From assembly GCA_020637795.1 (NCBI GenBank), contig JACKJT010000003.1, positions 1 to 64,000 of the forward strand: a stretch of 64,000 nt of DNA, in the 5' to 3' direction. The notes under the pieces were generated by a model, which worked only from the letters and a program-made list of their open reading frames with translations, ran no database searches and was not told the origin of the DNA. Positions within the stretch are counted from its first letter, which is position 1, and each line of letters begins with the position of its first letter. This document shows, piece after piece, positions 25,686-33,919 of this stretch. A program made the position numbers and the translations under genes. This stretch comes from Hoeflea sp. Lineage in GTDB: Bacteria; Pseudomonadota; Alphaproteobacteria; Rhizobiales; Rhizobiaceae.

Positions 25686-25940
25686 ATGATCATCACAAAC
25701 GAGAATCATCCAGAGTTTGATCCGGTTACCTCGATTGAAGCCATCCCCGTCGAATGGGACGGTGACCTCATTCGCATCACACGCGGCCCCGGCAAATACG
25801 AGATCAAGGAGCACTATGCCCCCGTCGATCCCGGCCCAGCGCCAACCTACTACAAGGTCATCTGTCCGTCGTCGAATGATTTGAGACTTTTTGGGCTCTG
25901 GAAGAGTGGAGTTTCCGGCTCGGTTTGCGGGTTCATTTAA
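25686..25940 (+). pseudogene. Phage gene truncated by the IS3-family element
   Basis: The ORF starts 10 bp after the split tail gene. About 65 residues are phage-derived (MIITNENHPEFDPVTSIEAIPVEWDG and so on), and the remainder up to the stop at 25940 is read from the IS3 end that begins at 25882. The family is not recognisable. It is the last piece of the prophage that remains on this side. Confidence 0.7.
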
Positions 25941-26917
25941 GCCGCTTTGGCTTGGTGGTTCAAGCGGCGCTGTTTGATGGTGTCTCGTTTAATCCTTTCG
26001 CGTTCGAGCAGGATGGTCTGGCCGCGTCCGAAGTAGACGTCGGCCGGGGTGAGATTGTGGAGGCTCTCGTGGTATCGGCGATGGTTGTAGTGCTCGATGA
26101 AGGCCGCGATCTGGGCTTCGAGGTCTTCCTTGAAGAAGTAGTTTTCGAGGAGGATGCGGTTCTTCAACGTCTGATGCCAGCGTTCGATTTTCCCTTGTGT
26201 CTGCGGATGGCCGGGAGCGCCGTGAACCTGGTCGATCTTGTATGTCTCCAGCCATTCACCGAGATCAGAGGCGACATAACACGGACCGTTGTCGGACAGC
26301 AGGCGCGGCCGGTGTTCGACCTTGACCTTGTCGCAGCCTGAGGCTGCCAGCGCCAGGTCGAGCGTGTCGGTGACATCATCGACTTTCATACCGGTGCACA
26401 GCTTCCAGGCGATGATGTAGCGGGAGTAATCGTCGAGAATAGTCGACAGGTAGAACCATCCCCAGCCGATGACCTTCAGATAGGTGAAGTCGGTCTGCCA
26501 CATCTCGTTCGGCCGCGTGGTCTTGTCCTTGAACTCGTCGTTGGCCTTGATGACGATATAGGCTGGTGACGTGATCAGGTCATGGGCCTTGAGCAGGCGG
26601 TAGACAGAAGCCTCTGATACGAAATAGCTTTCCGTATCGGTGAACTTCACCGCCAGTTCGCGCGGCGACAGATCGGCGTGGTCCAGCGCCATTTCGATGA
26701 TCCTGCCCCTGATATCGTCTGGAATGCGGTTCCACACCCGTGGCGGCGCGGACGTCCGGTCTTCCAGTCCCTTGACACCGTGGGTCTGGAACCGGTCACA
26801 CCATCTGTAAAATGTTGGCCTGGGAATGCCGAGCTTTTCGAGGGTTTGCCGGACCGACAGATGTGACTGCTCGACCAACCGGATGATCTCAAGCTTTTCG
26901 GTGGCGGGATATCTCAT
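25937..26917 (-). CDS. IS3-family transposase OrfB
   Basis: The 326-residue protein is an rve-type integrase. It has a winged-helix N terminus (RQTLEKLGIPRPTFYRWCDRF), catalytic Asp in WQTDFTYLKV, second Asp in LLSDNGPCY and Glu in HPQTQGKIERWHQ. Its ATG overlaps the OrfA stop (26914-26917), so the two are translationally coupled here rather than clearly joined by a frameshift signal. Confidence 0.93.
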   Translation of the reverse strand: MRYPATEKLEIIRLVEQSHLSVRQTLEKLGIPRPTFYRWCDRFQTHGVKGLEDRTSAPPRVWNRIPDDIRGRIIEMALDHADLSPRELAVKFTDTESYFVSEASVYRLLKAHDLITSPAYIVIKANDEFKDKTTRPNEMWQTDFTYLKVIGWGWFYLSTILDDYSRYIIAWKLCTGMKVDDVTDTLDLALAASGCDKVKVEHRPRLLSDNGPCYVASDLGEWLETYKIDQVHGAPGHPQTQGKIERWHQTLKNRILLENYFFKEDLEAQIAAFIEHYNHRRYHESLHNLTPADVYFGRGQTILLERERIKRDTIKQRRLNHQAKAA

Positions 26918-27288
26918 TCGTCGTCGCCCCCATGCCCGATCATGCTTTTTTTGAGCAGGCGGTTCTCCAGGGTGAGGTCGGCCAGCGCCTCCTTCAGGTC
27001 GCGGCTCTCCCTACGCAGCGCCTTCACCTCGTCACTCGTTGCCGAACGGGAGGTATCGCCTGCAAGGCGCTTCTTGCCAGCTTCGAGGAATTCCTTCGAC
27101 CAGCTATAATACAGGCTTTCGGCGATCCCCTCACGGCGGCAGATCGCGGCGATACTGTCTTCGCCACGCAGGCCTTCCAGGACGATCCGGATTTTGTCCT
27201 CGGCCGAATGATGCTTGCGCGTGGCGCGGCGGATGTCTTTGAGCGTCTTCTCGGCCATCGATGTCTGCGGCCCGGATTTTTGTCTCAT
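26914..27288 (-). CDS. IS3-family transposase OrfA
   Basis: From the ATG at 27288 (GGAAG upstream) the protein has 124 residues. It has the helix-turn-helix of IS3 OrfA proteins (HHSAEDKIRIVLEGLRGEDSIAAICRREGIAESLYYSW) and a leucine-zipper-like C terminus (LRRESRDLKEALADLTLENRLLKKSM). It binds the terminal repeats together with OrfB. A longer frame from 27339 lacks a ribosome site. Confidence 0.9.
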   Translation of the reverse strand: MRQKSGPQTSMAEKTLKDIRRATRKHHSAEDKIRIVLEGLRGEDSIAAICRREGIAESLYYSWSKEFLEAGKKRLAGDTSRSATSDEVKALRRESRDLKEALADLTLENRLLKKSMIGHGGDDE

Positions 27289-27988
27289 CTTCGCTTCCTT
27301 TGATAGAGCTACGATGAGCCGAAAATCCTCTCTTCTCAATTAAGCCAGTTCTGTCTCATGGGCGCTGATCCGGGACACAATGGATATCTTTCACTCCACA
27401 CTGTTCAAGGATTTCTTGGATATCCTCTTCCGAGAATTCCGACAAAGTAAGCGCAACGCCAGCAGGCAGGTCGCAGGCAAACAGGAACTCAACGCTTGGC
27501 CGGTCAGATGAATTTATGATCAGGAGGACATCAGAGCGTTGCGCGGAGAAAAACAGGTATGAAAGGCTATCGAGCACAGAAGGGTCTGTCGTGTACCCCA
27601 GATCATCGATGATCAAACCGTGAAGGCCAAAGCCCTTCATCGAGTCTGATGACTGAATCAATATCTGTGCGATCTGTTCGGGAGACTTACCTCTGAGGTT
27701 TACGTTGGCCCAGTCACCTCCATTTCTGTGTGCCAAAATACGAGCAGCCACCGTCTTGCCCATACCAGCAGCACCCGAAATCCAGCAGGCCCCAAAGGTT
27801 TCCAATGCTTGCTGAATTTTTTCGACCGCGTCTGTTCGATTTGCTAGAGCCTTTGGAAGAGGCGTTTCGGATATTGGACTAGGTCGAACAGGATGGGTGC
27901 TAGCAACATCAGACACCGAGGACATAGAGATTGACAAGGCTTTAGCCATGAGCTGGCTTTGCGCCTCGAATTGGGCGCGGTTGAGGGT

Positions 27989-29337
27989 CACCCGTGGGGA
28001 GTGTCATGAACTCTGTGTATCTGGCCTGGCCCATGCGGGTTTCAGATACGGTCACGCGTTGAAGCGCTCGCCGAACATGATAGCAAACTGGTTTCTGGCT
28101 GCAAACCATTCTCGGACATTGCGGCCGCCTTTCTCGAAGTTGCGGATGGCGAGATAGATCAGCTTGGTCGCGGCCTCCTCGGTCGGAAACGAGCCACGCG
28201 TCTTGATGGATTTGCGGATGACCCGGTTCAGGCTTTCCACGGCGTTCGTTGTGTATATGATTTTGCGGATAGCCGGATCGAAGGCAAAGAACGGGATCAC
28301 CTCCTGCCATGCCCGCCGCCAGGCCGGGGCGATGGAAGCGTATTTTCCGGCCCATTTTTCCTCGAACGCATCCAGTTCATCGGCGGCCTGATCGGCGGTA
28401 GCGGCACCGTAAATCCGGCGCAGATCGGCAGCCACGATCTTGCGGTCTTTCCAGCTGCAGAAGTTCAGGGAATGGCGCACCAGATGCACGATGCAGGTCT
28501 GGACCGAGGCTTCCGGAAAGGCAGCGGTGATCGCCTCGGGAAAGCCCTTGAGCCCGTCCACGACGGCAATCAGGATGTCCTGGACGCCACGGTTCTTCAA
28601 CTCGTTCATCACCGAGAGCCAGAACTTGGCCCCTTCATTCTCGGCGATCCAGAGGCCAAGAACCTCGCGGACGCCGTCCCGCGTGACGCCCAGCGCCACG
28701 TAGACCGCCTTGTTCTTGACCATGCGGCTGTCGGCGTCCCTGATCTTCACTCGCAGGGCGTCGAAAATGACGATGGGATACATCCGCTCCAGCGCCCGGC
28801 CTTGCCATTCACGAACCTCATCCAGAACAGCGTCGGTGACCCGGCTGATCAGGTCCGGCGAAACTTGAAGGCCGTAGACATCTTCAAGATGGGCGCGGAT
28901 GTCGCGAACGGTTAAACCTGCGGCATAGAGGCCGATGATCTTGTCATCCATGCCATCGATCCGGGTCTGACCTTTCTTGACCAACTCCGGCTGGAAACTG
29001 CCATCCCGGTCTCGGGGTACTGAAATCGGCAGCTCGCCATCCTGGCCCTTCAGGCGTTTGCCGGCTGTGCCGTTGCGCCTGTTGGACTGACCAGGTGGCG
29101 CATCCTTGCCCTCCTCATAGCCCAGATGTGCCGTCAACTCGGCACCCAACATCCGCTCCATCAGCTTGATCTTGAGTTCTTTCATCAGCCCGGCATCGCC
29201 GAGAAGGTCTTCAGGCCGCTCGCAGCCCTTCAGAAGTTCGTCCAGCAGTTCCTTGGAAATCGTCATCGTCATTGCTCCTCTCAGGAAGCATGAACCAGAT
29301 CACGGATACACAGAAAATCGGACACTCTCCACCCGTG
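27989..29337 (-). mobile_element. Second IS256-family insertion sequence (IS at 27997-29329)
   Basis: The element is 1333 bp, flanked by 8-bp direct repeats CACCCGTG (27989-27996 and 29330-29337). The ends are inverted repeats of about 27 bp: G(G/A)GAGTGTC at the tip and CTGTGTATC further in. It differs from the copy at 23.8 kb both in its ends and in its transposase. Confidence 0.9.
28052..29272 (-). CDS. IS256-family transposase (second type)
   Basis: This 406-residue protein is the ISRm3-like branch of the family: GDAGLMKELKIKLMERMLGAELTAHLGYE at the N terminus, catalytic Asp in VIFDALRVKI, second Asp in AVVDGLKGFPEAI and Glu in TTNAVESLNRVIRK. It is full length. It is only distantly related to the transposase at 23.9 kb, so the two elements arrived independently. 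Confidence 0.93.
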   Translation of the reverse strand: MTMTISKELLDELLKGCERPEDLLGDAGLMKELKIKLMERMLGAELTAHLGYEEGKDAPPGQSNRRNGTAGKRLKGQDGELPISVPRDRDGSFQPELVKKGQTRIDGMDDKIIGLYAAGLTVRDIRAHLEDVYGLQVSPDLISRVTDAVLDEVREWQGRALERMYPIVIFDALRVKIRDADSRMVKNKAVYVALGVTRDGVREVLGLWIAENEGAKFWLSVMNELKNRGVQDILIAVVDGLKGFPEAITAAFPEASVQTCIVHLVRHSLNFCSWKDRKIVAADLRRIYGAATADQAADELDAFEEKWAGKYASIAPAWRRAWQEVIPFFAFDPAIRKIIYTTNAVESLNRVIRKSIKTRGSFPTEEAATKLIYLAIRNFEKGGRNVREWFAARNQFAIMFGERFNA

Positions 29338-30061
29338 TAGCCTCTTCCAGAATTTCTTCTAAACTATTTCTATCGAGAAATCGTTCTTCGCGGTTCGGGT
29401 TTGTAGAAAGCTGCAGAACAGCCATCATAATTCTGTCTAGACATGCCTTCGATTGCGAATGAACTCCACCTCTATCAATAAGAAGACTAGATACTCTGGA
29501 TTTAATCTTTCGAGCTAGAAATTCTGAATCAGCAGCACCGCAATCAAAATATATTTTCTTCAGAAAATTTTCACGAAGACCTGCATCATCGAAACCTTCA
29601 ATAAACTCCTTTGTTTTCTTTGACAGTTTCGATTCAGCTAGCACTTGGCGCAATTCAGTCAGATCGCCTGCCTTTGCAAGTTTTCTCCACGCATCTAGAG
29701 TCGGTAACCCGTTCACCCGGTCACCAACCTTTTTCTCTTTTCCAATGGTGGATGTCGTAAGATGACGCAGCGTGACATCCATGCCTGGGTTGCGTTCTCG
29801 CAACTCAACGAAACTGTCTATGCTGGCGACAATATCGTCCGAGTTGATTGTGACGCTACCAGCGGTTTCTTTGACTTGAACGGCCTTGAGCGCGTTTTGG
29901 GCGGCAACAGCGTAATCCTCGGCGACTTCCAGAAAGAGAAACTCACCCTCATTCAATTCGGTCCAAGCAAGAGCCGATTGGAATATCTGGTAAACATACC
30001 CTCGAAGAGAATCGATGGCTTCTCTGGCCGAATCTCCTACGGGAAATTTTTCTGGAGACAT

Positions 30062-30290
30062 TATCTAACCAACTCGATTATTCTTTTTCCATACTGTGCA
30101 CCGCGGGTATTTCCAAAACAAGACTGACTTCCTTGGGAGCAAGCGTATCAAGCATGACAAAACAAGACGATGAAAAGGCTCTTACCTGAGATAATCAGCA
30201 CAAATAATCAAACTTTTCGATTTATGTAATCCAAAGATGCAGAGACTATCACGTTCAATATTCGCCAATCATTCTAGATTTGGCGAGAGG
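30062..30290. other. AT-rich gap upstream of the broken STAND gene
   Basis: I see no coding region. This is the likely promoter region of the minus-strand nuclease-STAND gene, and it lies 3' of the SNase gene. Base composition is lower in GC than the chromosome on either side, as in the following accessory genes. Confidence 0.4.
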
Positions 30291-30968
30291 TCAGTTACCC
30301 CTCCCCCAGTAAGGGGCTCGCCAGCCCGCCTTCAAGGCCTCAGCTTCATTGCAAAACCACCGTTCCCCCTGCTCCAGACTCACCTTAGTCTTCTCGTACC
30401 AAGGCGACCAAGGAGCATGATAGATTTTTCCATTCTTGGAGATGTTTCCTTTGATCGGACAACCTTCTGGCGATTCCTGTTCAGCGACCAGCCATTTCTC
30501 AGCACGGTAATCCCAAGCAGTCTGGGAGGGAGCCTGCCAAATGCCCTTCCCTGCTTGGCGTGCTTGATCCTCAGTTGCAGCGTAGTCCTTTGAGTATCTC
30601 CGGAAGGCCCAAGCCAACCCGCTGGCAACCAGCAACTCGTTTACGTCTTGGCCGGCGACTGAGCAGACAGCAATTATGCGATCATAGTCGTCGACACCTC
30701 GATTATCACAATGCAACTGACGACCGAGAACCAATTTCTCCAACGCAGTGATTGCAGCCTTGCCACAAGCCCATTCACCTCCCTTGCTGTTCTTGCATTT
30801 TTGACCTGCTTCCGGGGCATCGATCCCATGGAGCCGATATCTCACGCCTGCAACATCAAGGGTATCGCCATCAACCACATGTAATTGATCAGCTGAGACT
30901 TTCACTGAGCACGCTGCCAGAAGCAGCGCTGCGAGAGTTAGCAGCCTCAATTGATTTCCTTGTCGCAA
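30291..30968 (-). CDS. Staphylococcal-nuclease-like (SNase) lipoprotein
   Basis: The 225-residue protein has a lipoprotein signal (LLTLAALLLAACSVK; lipobox LAAC). The SNase domain spans about 28-145: VVDGDTLDVAGVRYRLHGIDAPE with calcium-binding and catalytic Asp/Arg, GKAAITALEKLVLG, YDRIIAVC with the second Arg, LVASGLAWAF. A C-terminal extra region (FCNEAEALKAGWRAPYW) resembles an Excalibur-like or Cys-containing add-on. It is probably an envelope-anchored nuclease. It is transcribed 6 bp after a 45-residue membrane protein gene. Confidence 0.88.
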   Translation of the reverse strand: MRQGNQLRLLTLAALLLAACSVKVSADQLHVVDGDTLDVAGVRYRLHGIDAPEAGQKCKNSKGGEWACGKAAITALEKLVLGRQLHCDNRGVDDYDRIIAVCSVAGQDVNELLVASGLAWAFRRYSKDYAATEDQARQAGKGIWQAPSQTAWDYRAEKWLVAEQESPEGCPIKGNISKNGKIYHAPWSPWYEKTKVSLEQGERWFCNEAEALKAGWRAPYWGRGN

Positions 30969-30974
30969 AGCTGG

Positions 30975-31112
30975 TTACCCGAAGAGAAGAGCGATAATCA
31001 CGCCGTAGAACATCACAACGAAGAGTGACAGGCCGACAGCCTCACGCTTGGTCAACGGCGGGCTGGCATAGTTGTTTTTCGGTCCTGGATTTCTGTCCCA
31101 ACCACTTACCAT
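30975..31112 (-). CDS. 45-residue single-helix membrane protein
   Basis: The ORF starts ATG at 31112 with GGAGGCG upstream and stops 6 bp before the SNase gene. The product is MVSGWDRNPGPKNNYASPPL followed by one transmembrane helix (GLSLFVVMFYGVIIALLFG). Co-transcription with the SNase lipoprotein is likely. Function unknown. Confidence 0.65.
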   Translation of the reverse strand: MVSGWDRNPGPKNNYASPPLTKREAVGLSLFVVMFYGVIIALLFG

Positions 31113-31236
31113 CTGCGCCTCCTCGAAACGAGTTGATACCATAGCAGCTCAGGCACCGAAGCGCGAATCCTGATCCATCACAGCTATTGATTGCATAGTG
31201 CCGTCATCTAGGACACAGTCCCTCAGGGGGCGTGCG

Positions 31237-31917
31237 ATGAAAAAACGGTACCTCATTGTCGGCGGTCTGATCTTATTTGCGTGGGCGCGCCTCACGGGCG
31301 AGCCAACCCGTGAGAGTCCTCCACCGCGATTGCAATCCGAAGTCACCATCCAGAAAACGAAAACTACCTCGAATAAGTCAACGGCTTCAAAATCCGAGCA
31401 GTCCGGACTGTCGCCAAGTGCTCAACAACCGAGCAAGTTCGTGGCGGCTACTATGCGAACTGTAAGCGGCAATCGGGTGGCATTTCGCGAAGGGCTTTCA
31501 ACCAATTACCCAGTAATCGACCGCTTCGACCGCGGCCGGCAAGTTCAGCAATTGGAGAATCAAGAAGAATGGTCGCGAGTTCGCGATGAGCTCACACAAC
31601 GAGAGGGGTGGATGGCAAGCCGCTATCTGTCCGATGGCCTAAATACCTCAAAAGATCGCCCCGACAAGAAACCGCCAAAGCCTAAGGAGGTTTCGACATC
31701 ACCACCTGCTCTATCCAAGCCTGTCATCATTCAAAGGATCATCGCAAAGTCTATTTCGGCTTACCCAGGCTCTTGCCCGTGTCCGTACAACACTGATCGA
31801 GGAGGGCGGCGATGTGGAAAAAGGAGCGCGTATTCAAAGCCAGGCGGATACGCACCAATCTGCTTTCCTCAAGACGTATCTGAAAGGATGATTGCCGCGT
31901 TCAAGGCACGCAGGTAG
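31237..31917 (+). CDS. SH3-domain envelope protein with a Cys-rich C-terminal motif
   Basis: The 226-residue protein has an N-terminal signal/anchor helix (RYLIVGGLILFAWARL), a Ser/Thr/Lys-rich linker, a bacterial SH3 domain at about 78-140 (MRTVSGNRVAFREGLSTNYPVIDRF, then WSRVRDELTQREGWMASRYL) and a C-terminal motif SCPCPYNTDRGGRRCGKRSA with four cysteines overall. SH3b domains bind peptidoglycan peptides. The start at 31237 follows CAGGGGG. It is divergent from the SNase pair. Confidence 0.82.
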   Translation: MKKRYLIVGGLILFAWARLTGEPTRESPPPRLQSEVTIQKTKTTSNKSTASKSEQSGLSPSAQQPSKFVAATMRTVSGNRVAFREGLSTNYPVIDRFDRGRQVQQLENQEEWSRVRDELTQREGWMASRYLSDGLNTSKDRPDKKPPKPKEVSTSPPALSKPVIIQRIIAKSISAYPGSCPCPYNTDRGGRRCGKRSAYSKPGGYAPICFPQDVSERMIAAFKARR

Positions 31918-32127
31918 AACCAGAGAATACATTCTTAGAGATGGAAATGACTGCTGCTTGCGACCTGTAAGGTTCTCGATACATGTCCAGAATTAACCCT
32001 GATGCTTCGGACATATCGTTTGAATGCAGCAATTCTGATCCTTGGAGACTTCGGTAGTTTTATGTGTTAAATGTTCGTGAGTTCAATTAATAAACTATGT
32101 TCGATTTTGCTCTAGAACGGAGAAATT

Positions 32128-33135
32128 ATGATTAGAGCAGCCTTGATCACTATTCTGTTTTGCGTACCAAGTCTCGCGTGTGCGGATGCCTACAAAAATA
32201 TGAGCGCCCACTACGACATCGAAAAGTTGTCGATTGAATGCACTTCGGACGGATCGAAGAAAATCGATTGGACCCGGTACTGCACCGGAGTTTTCTATTG
32301 TGGCGATGGTGGCTGCGATAGCGGCAGTGTGCTGCTTGAGAGCACAAAGAACGCTTTATCAATAGCTAAAATCAAGGCTATTTTGGCAACACACCGAACT
32401 TTGGATGTATATGATCTTGAGGAATATCGCGGATTGAAATTGATTGAGGGTCGCGACAAAATTCTTCAAGTGAAAAGTGATGCATGTGCTTCATTCGTCA
32501 TCGGCGCAAGCCATCGAAGAAGTGGGTGGATGCACTTGAGCGGCGATGCCGATTTAGATCAATTCTGCATTAGTGTGTATCCAGGAAATGAACCGGGCGT
32601 TGTCTTAGCCTTGCGTGAAATTGACGGCGTTAAAGAGGTTAGTCGTACGGGCGGCGGCGCTGGCAATCCTTCCTTAAGCATGGTAATTCCTCGCTCGACT
32701 TTCTTTGATGCAGTAAACAGTGAAATGACGATACTGAGACCAATAGTGAAGAATGCGTTTGAGAAAGTACTCTCTATATCATGTGATTCAGCAGAGCTCG
32801 CTAAGTGTGCGATAGTTGCAAAAAATGGTGCTCTAGACGTAGACCTAATTTTTCCCTATTCCAGAGGATACGGTAAAGTAGGTCATTGGCATCATGCGTA
32901 TTTCCAGATCAAACCAAATGTCTGGAGTGACCGATACCTCACCTTGGAATTTCAGATGCCGATTACGCGGATTCGCCGGTGGCCCGCTGAAGTGATGCCA
33001 GACGTGTTCGAGTCAGTTGACTTTGATGACGACTTCGAAACAATTCGCTACGCCGTTATGGATGCAGTAGCCGATATGATTGACGGTTGTATAGCAGATC
33101 AATACCCAGGAGACGGTTGCTCCGATTCCCAATGA
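32128..33135 (+). CDS. Secreted protein of unknown function
   Basis: The 335-residue protein starts with a Sec signal (MIRAALITILFCVPSLACA, cut near ADA). Its mature part has many cysteines (ECTSDG, RYCTGVFYCGDGGCDSG, DACASF, QFCISV, SCDSAELAKC, GCIADQYPGDGCSDSQ), so it is probably a disulphide-bonded periplasmic or extracellular protein. I recognise no family. The sequence is clearly richer in AT than the flanking chromosome. The stop overlaps the next start (ATGA), so the two form a pair. Confidence 0.72.
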   Translation: MIRAALITILFCVPSLACADAYKNMSAHYDIEKLSIECTSDGSKKIDWTRYCTGVFYCGDGGCDSGSVLLESTKNALSIAKIKAILATHRTLDVYDLEEYRGLKLIEGRDKILQVKSDACASFVIGASHRRSGWMHLSGDADLDQFCISVYPGNEPGVVLALREIDGVKEVSRTGGGAGNPSLSMVIPRSTFFDAVNSEMTILRPIVKNAFEKVLSISCDSAELAKCAIVAKNGALDVDLIFPYSRGYGKVGHWHHAYFQIKPNVWSDRYLTLEFQMPITRIRRWPAEVMPDVFESVDFDDDFETIRYAVMDAVADMIDGCIADQYPGDGCSDSQ

Positions 33136-33584
33136 TGATACGTCAAAGACAGCTTCGGGAATTTATGGCGATAACGGTAGTCGCTCTTCATATAGTACTT
33201 GTATTTTATGTCATACTAATTCTACCGTCTCGTATTACCAATCAGGACACACTCGCATCGACCATTGGCGCATTTCTTCCGGTGTTCGGTATCTACGTGG
33301 GGATTGTGGTCAAGAACCTTCAACTTCGAAGAGGACCGATTGGTGAAAAGGTGAACCCGTCGTTCACGATTGTTCTGGTGATGCTTCTTGCGGCCTATGT
33401 CGCTGGCATCGTGTTTGTTGTGGAAGGATATAAATCAGGTGTTCTAACGTCCGAGCGGCTACTACCGGGCGCGATTGGACTTGTTGAGGCTGCATTCGGT
33501 GGCTTTTTCTCGTCACTTTTCTTCACACTGTTCGGAGTTGATGGCTCAAACAGTAAAAAAATGTCTGGTTCTCCAAGGAAATAG
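33132..33584 (+). CDS. Four-helix membrane protein paired with the secreted protein
   Basis: The 150-residue protein has four hydrophobic segments: about 13-33 (ITVVALHIVLVFYVILIL), 45-62, 76-97 (SFTIVLVMLLAAYVAGIVFVV) and 115-137. No catalytic motif is visible. ATG at 33132 overlaps the TGA of the secreted protein. The coupling suggests that the two work together. Confidence 0.68.
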   Translation: MMIRQRQLREFMAITVVALHIVLVFYVILILPSRITNQDTLASTIGAFLPVFGIYVGIVVKNLQLRRGPIGEKVNPSFTIVLVMLLAAYVAGIVFVVEGYKSGVLTSERLLPGAIGLVEAAFGGFFSSLFFTLFGVDGSNSKKMSGSPRK

Positions 33585-33843
33585 TATCGAAGGCCATCGG
33601 CTGCGTTACGGCTCAGTTCAGTCGGTGCCTACTCGGCGAAGGTCCGCTGGCCTGCCTTTTCATCCATATGTTATCGAGATAAAAGCTCGGCACAGCCAAG
33701 AGGCAATCATCGAAAGCAAAGCATCGAGCTATTCGCCTCCAGACAGCGCAAATTCGACTAACTCCAATGGAATCCGCACTTATGTGGCGAGGAGTCCGGA
33801 CTTATGGTGGTTGAATCCGGCCTGATGTGGCGATGGACAAGTT
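33585..33843. other. Gap without a supported gene
   Basis: A frame of about 116 codons crosses this stretch and overlaps the membrane protein gene, but its composition does not look coding and it has no ribosome site. It lies between the accessory pair and the tRNA. Confidence 0.35.
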
Positions 33844-33919
33844 TGGTAGGCCTGGAGGGATTCGAACCCCCAACCAAGCGGTTATGAGCCGCCGGCTCTA
33901 ACCGTTGAGCTACAGGCCT
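33844..33919 (-). tRNA. tRNA with CAU anticodon, probably tRNA-Ile2
   Basis: A 76-nt cloverleaf on the minus strand has acceptor arms AGGCCTG and CAGGCCT, the D-arm TAGCTCAACGGTTAGAGC, the anticodon stem GCGG/CCGC around CTCATAA (anticodon CAT), the T-arm GGGGGTTCGAATCCCTC, and an encoded CCA. The body resembles the tRNA-Ile whose C34 is converted to lysidine more than initiator or elongator Met tRNAs, but this distinction is by recall. Confidence 0.9.

Larger units (their letters stand above)
4383..25881 (+). mobile_element. Defective Mu-like prophage (late genes only)
   Basis: This is a single plus-strand operon with Mu-type gene order: endolysin, holin, DksA-like zinc finger, gp25-, gp26- and gp27-like proteins, terminase (gp28), portal (gp29), MuF (gp30), protease with nested scaffold, DUF2190, capsid (T), gp36, gpG, gp37, then the P2-type baseplate block V-W-J-I and fibres. 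Most neighbours overlap by ATGA or are spaced by a few bases. No integrase, DDE transposase A/B, repressor, tail sheath, tube or tape-measure gene is present. The right end is cut at 25881/25882 by an IS3-family element. The left limit is approximate: I could not find Mu-type termini or an attachment repeat. Confidence 0.85.
25882..27358 (-). mobile_element. IS3-family insertion sequence at a deletion junction
   Basis: The element is 1477 bp with imperfect inverted repeats that begin TGAGAC at each tip and share a GGAAGAG/GAGAAGAG and TTTCCGGCTC/TTTTCGGCTC interior. It carries orfA and orfB on the minus strand. The flanking bases differ (ATT before, TGG after), so there is no target duplication. 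Left is phage, right is a defence-type gene, so the element probably marks a deletion or recombination between two copies. Confidence 0.82.
27359..30061 (-). pseudogene. Cap4/DUF4297-like nuclease fused to STAND-type NTPase (Avs-like), split and truncated
   Basis: Minus-strand codons 30061-29330 (244 residues) rejoin in frame to 27988-27359 (210 residues) once the IS256-family element and one 8-bp repeat are removed. The N-terminal domain has GYVYQIFQSALAW, the acidic LEVAEDY (residues 45-50) and VQVKE (61-65), the E...(Q)xK layout of Cap4/DUF4297 restriction-like nucleases. The second half has Walker A GAAGMGKT (about 316-323) and Walker B GLIIDDLG (Asp 372-373). The sensor and C-terminal repeats are lost at the IS3 tip, which supplies the TGA stop. 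Family naming is by motif, not by search. Confidence 0.75.

Noticed and set aside
33475..33825. A 116-codon frame overlapping the membrane protein gene
   Set aside because: It overlaps a better-supported gene and has no ribosome site or plausible fold.
33844..33919. tRNA gene as the attachment site of an island
   Set aside because: No second copy of the tRNA 3' end is visible in the window, and no integrase lies nearby.
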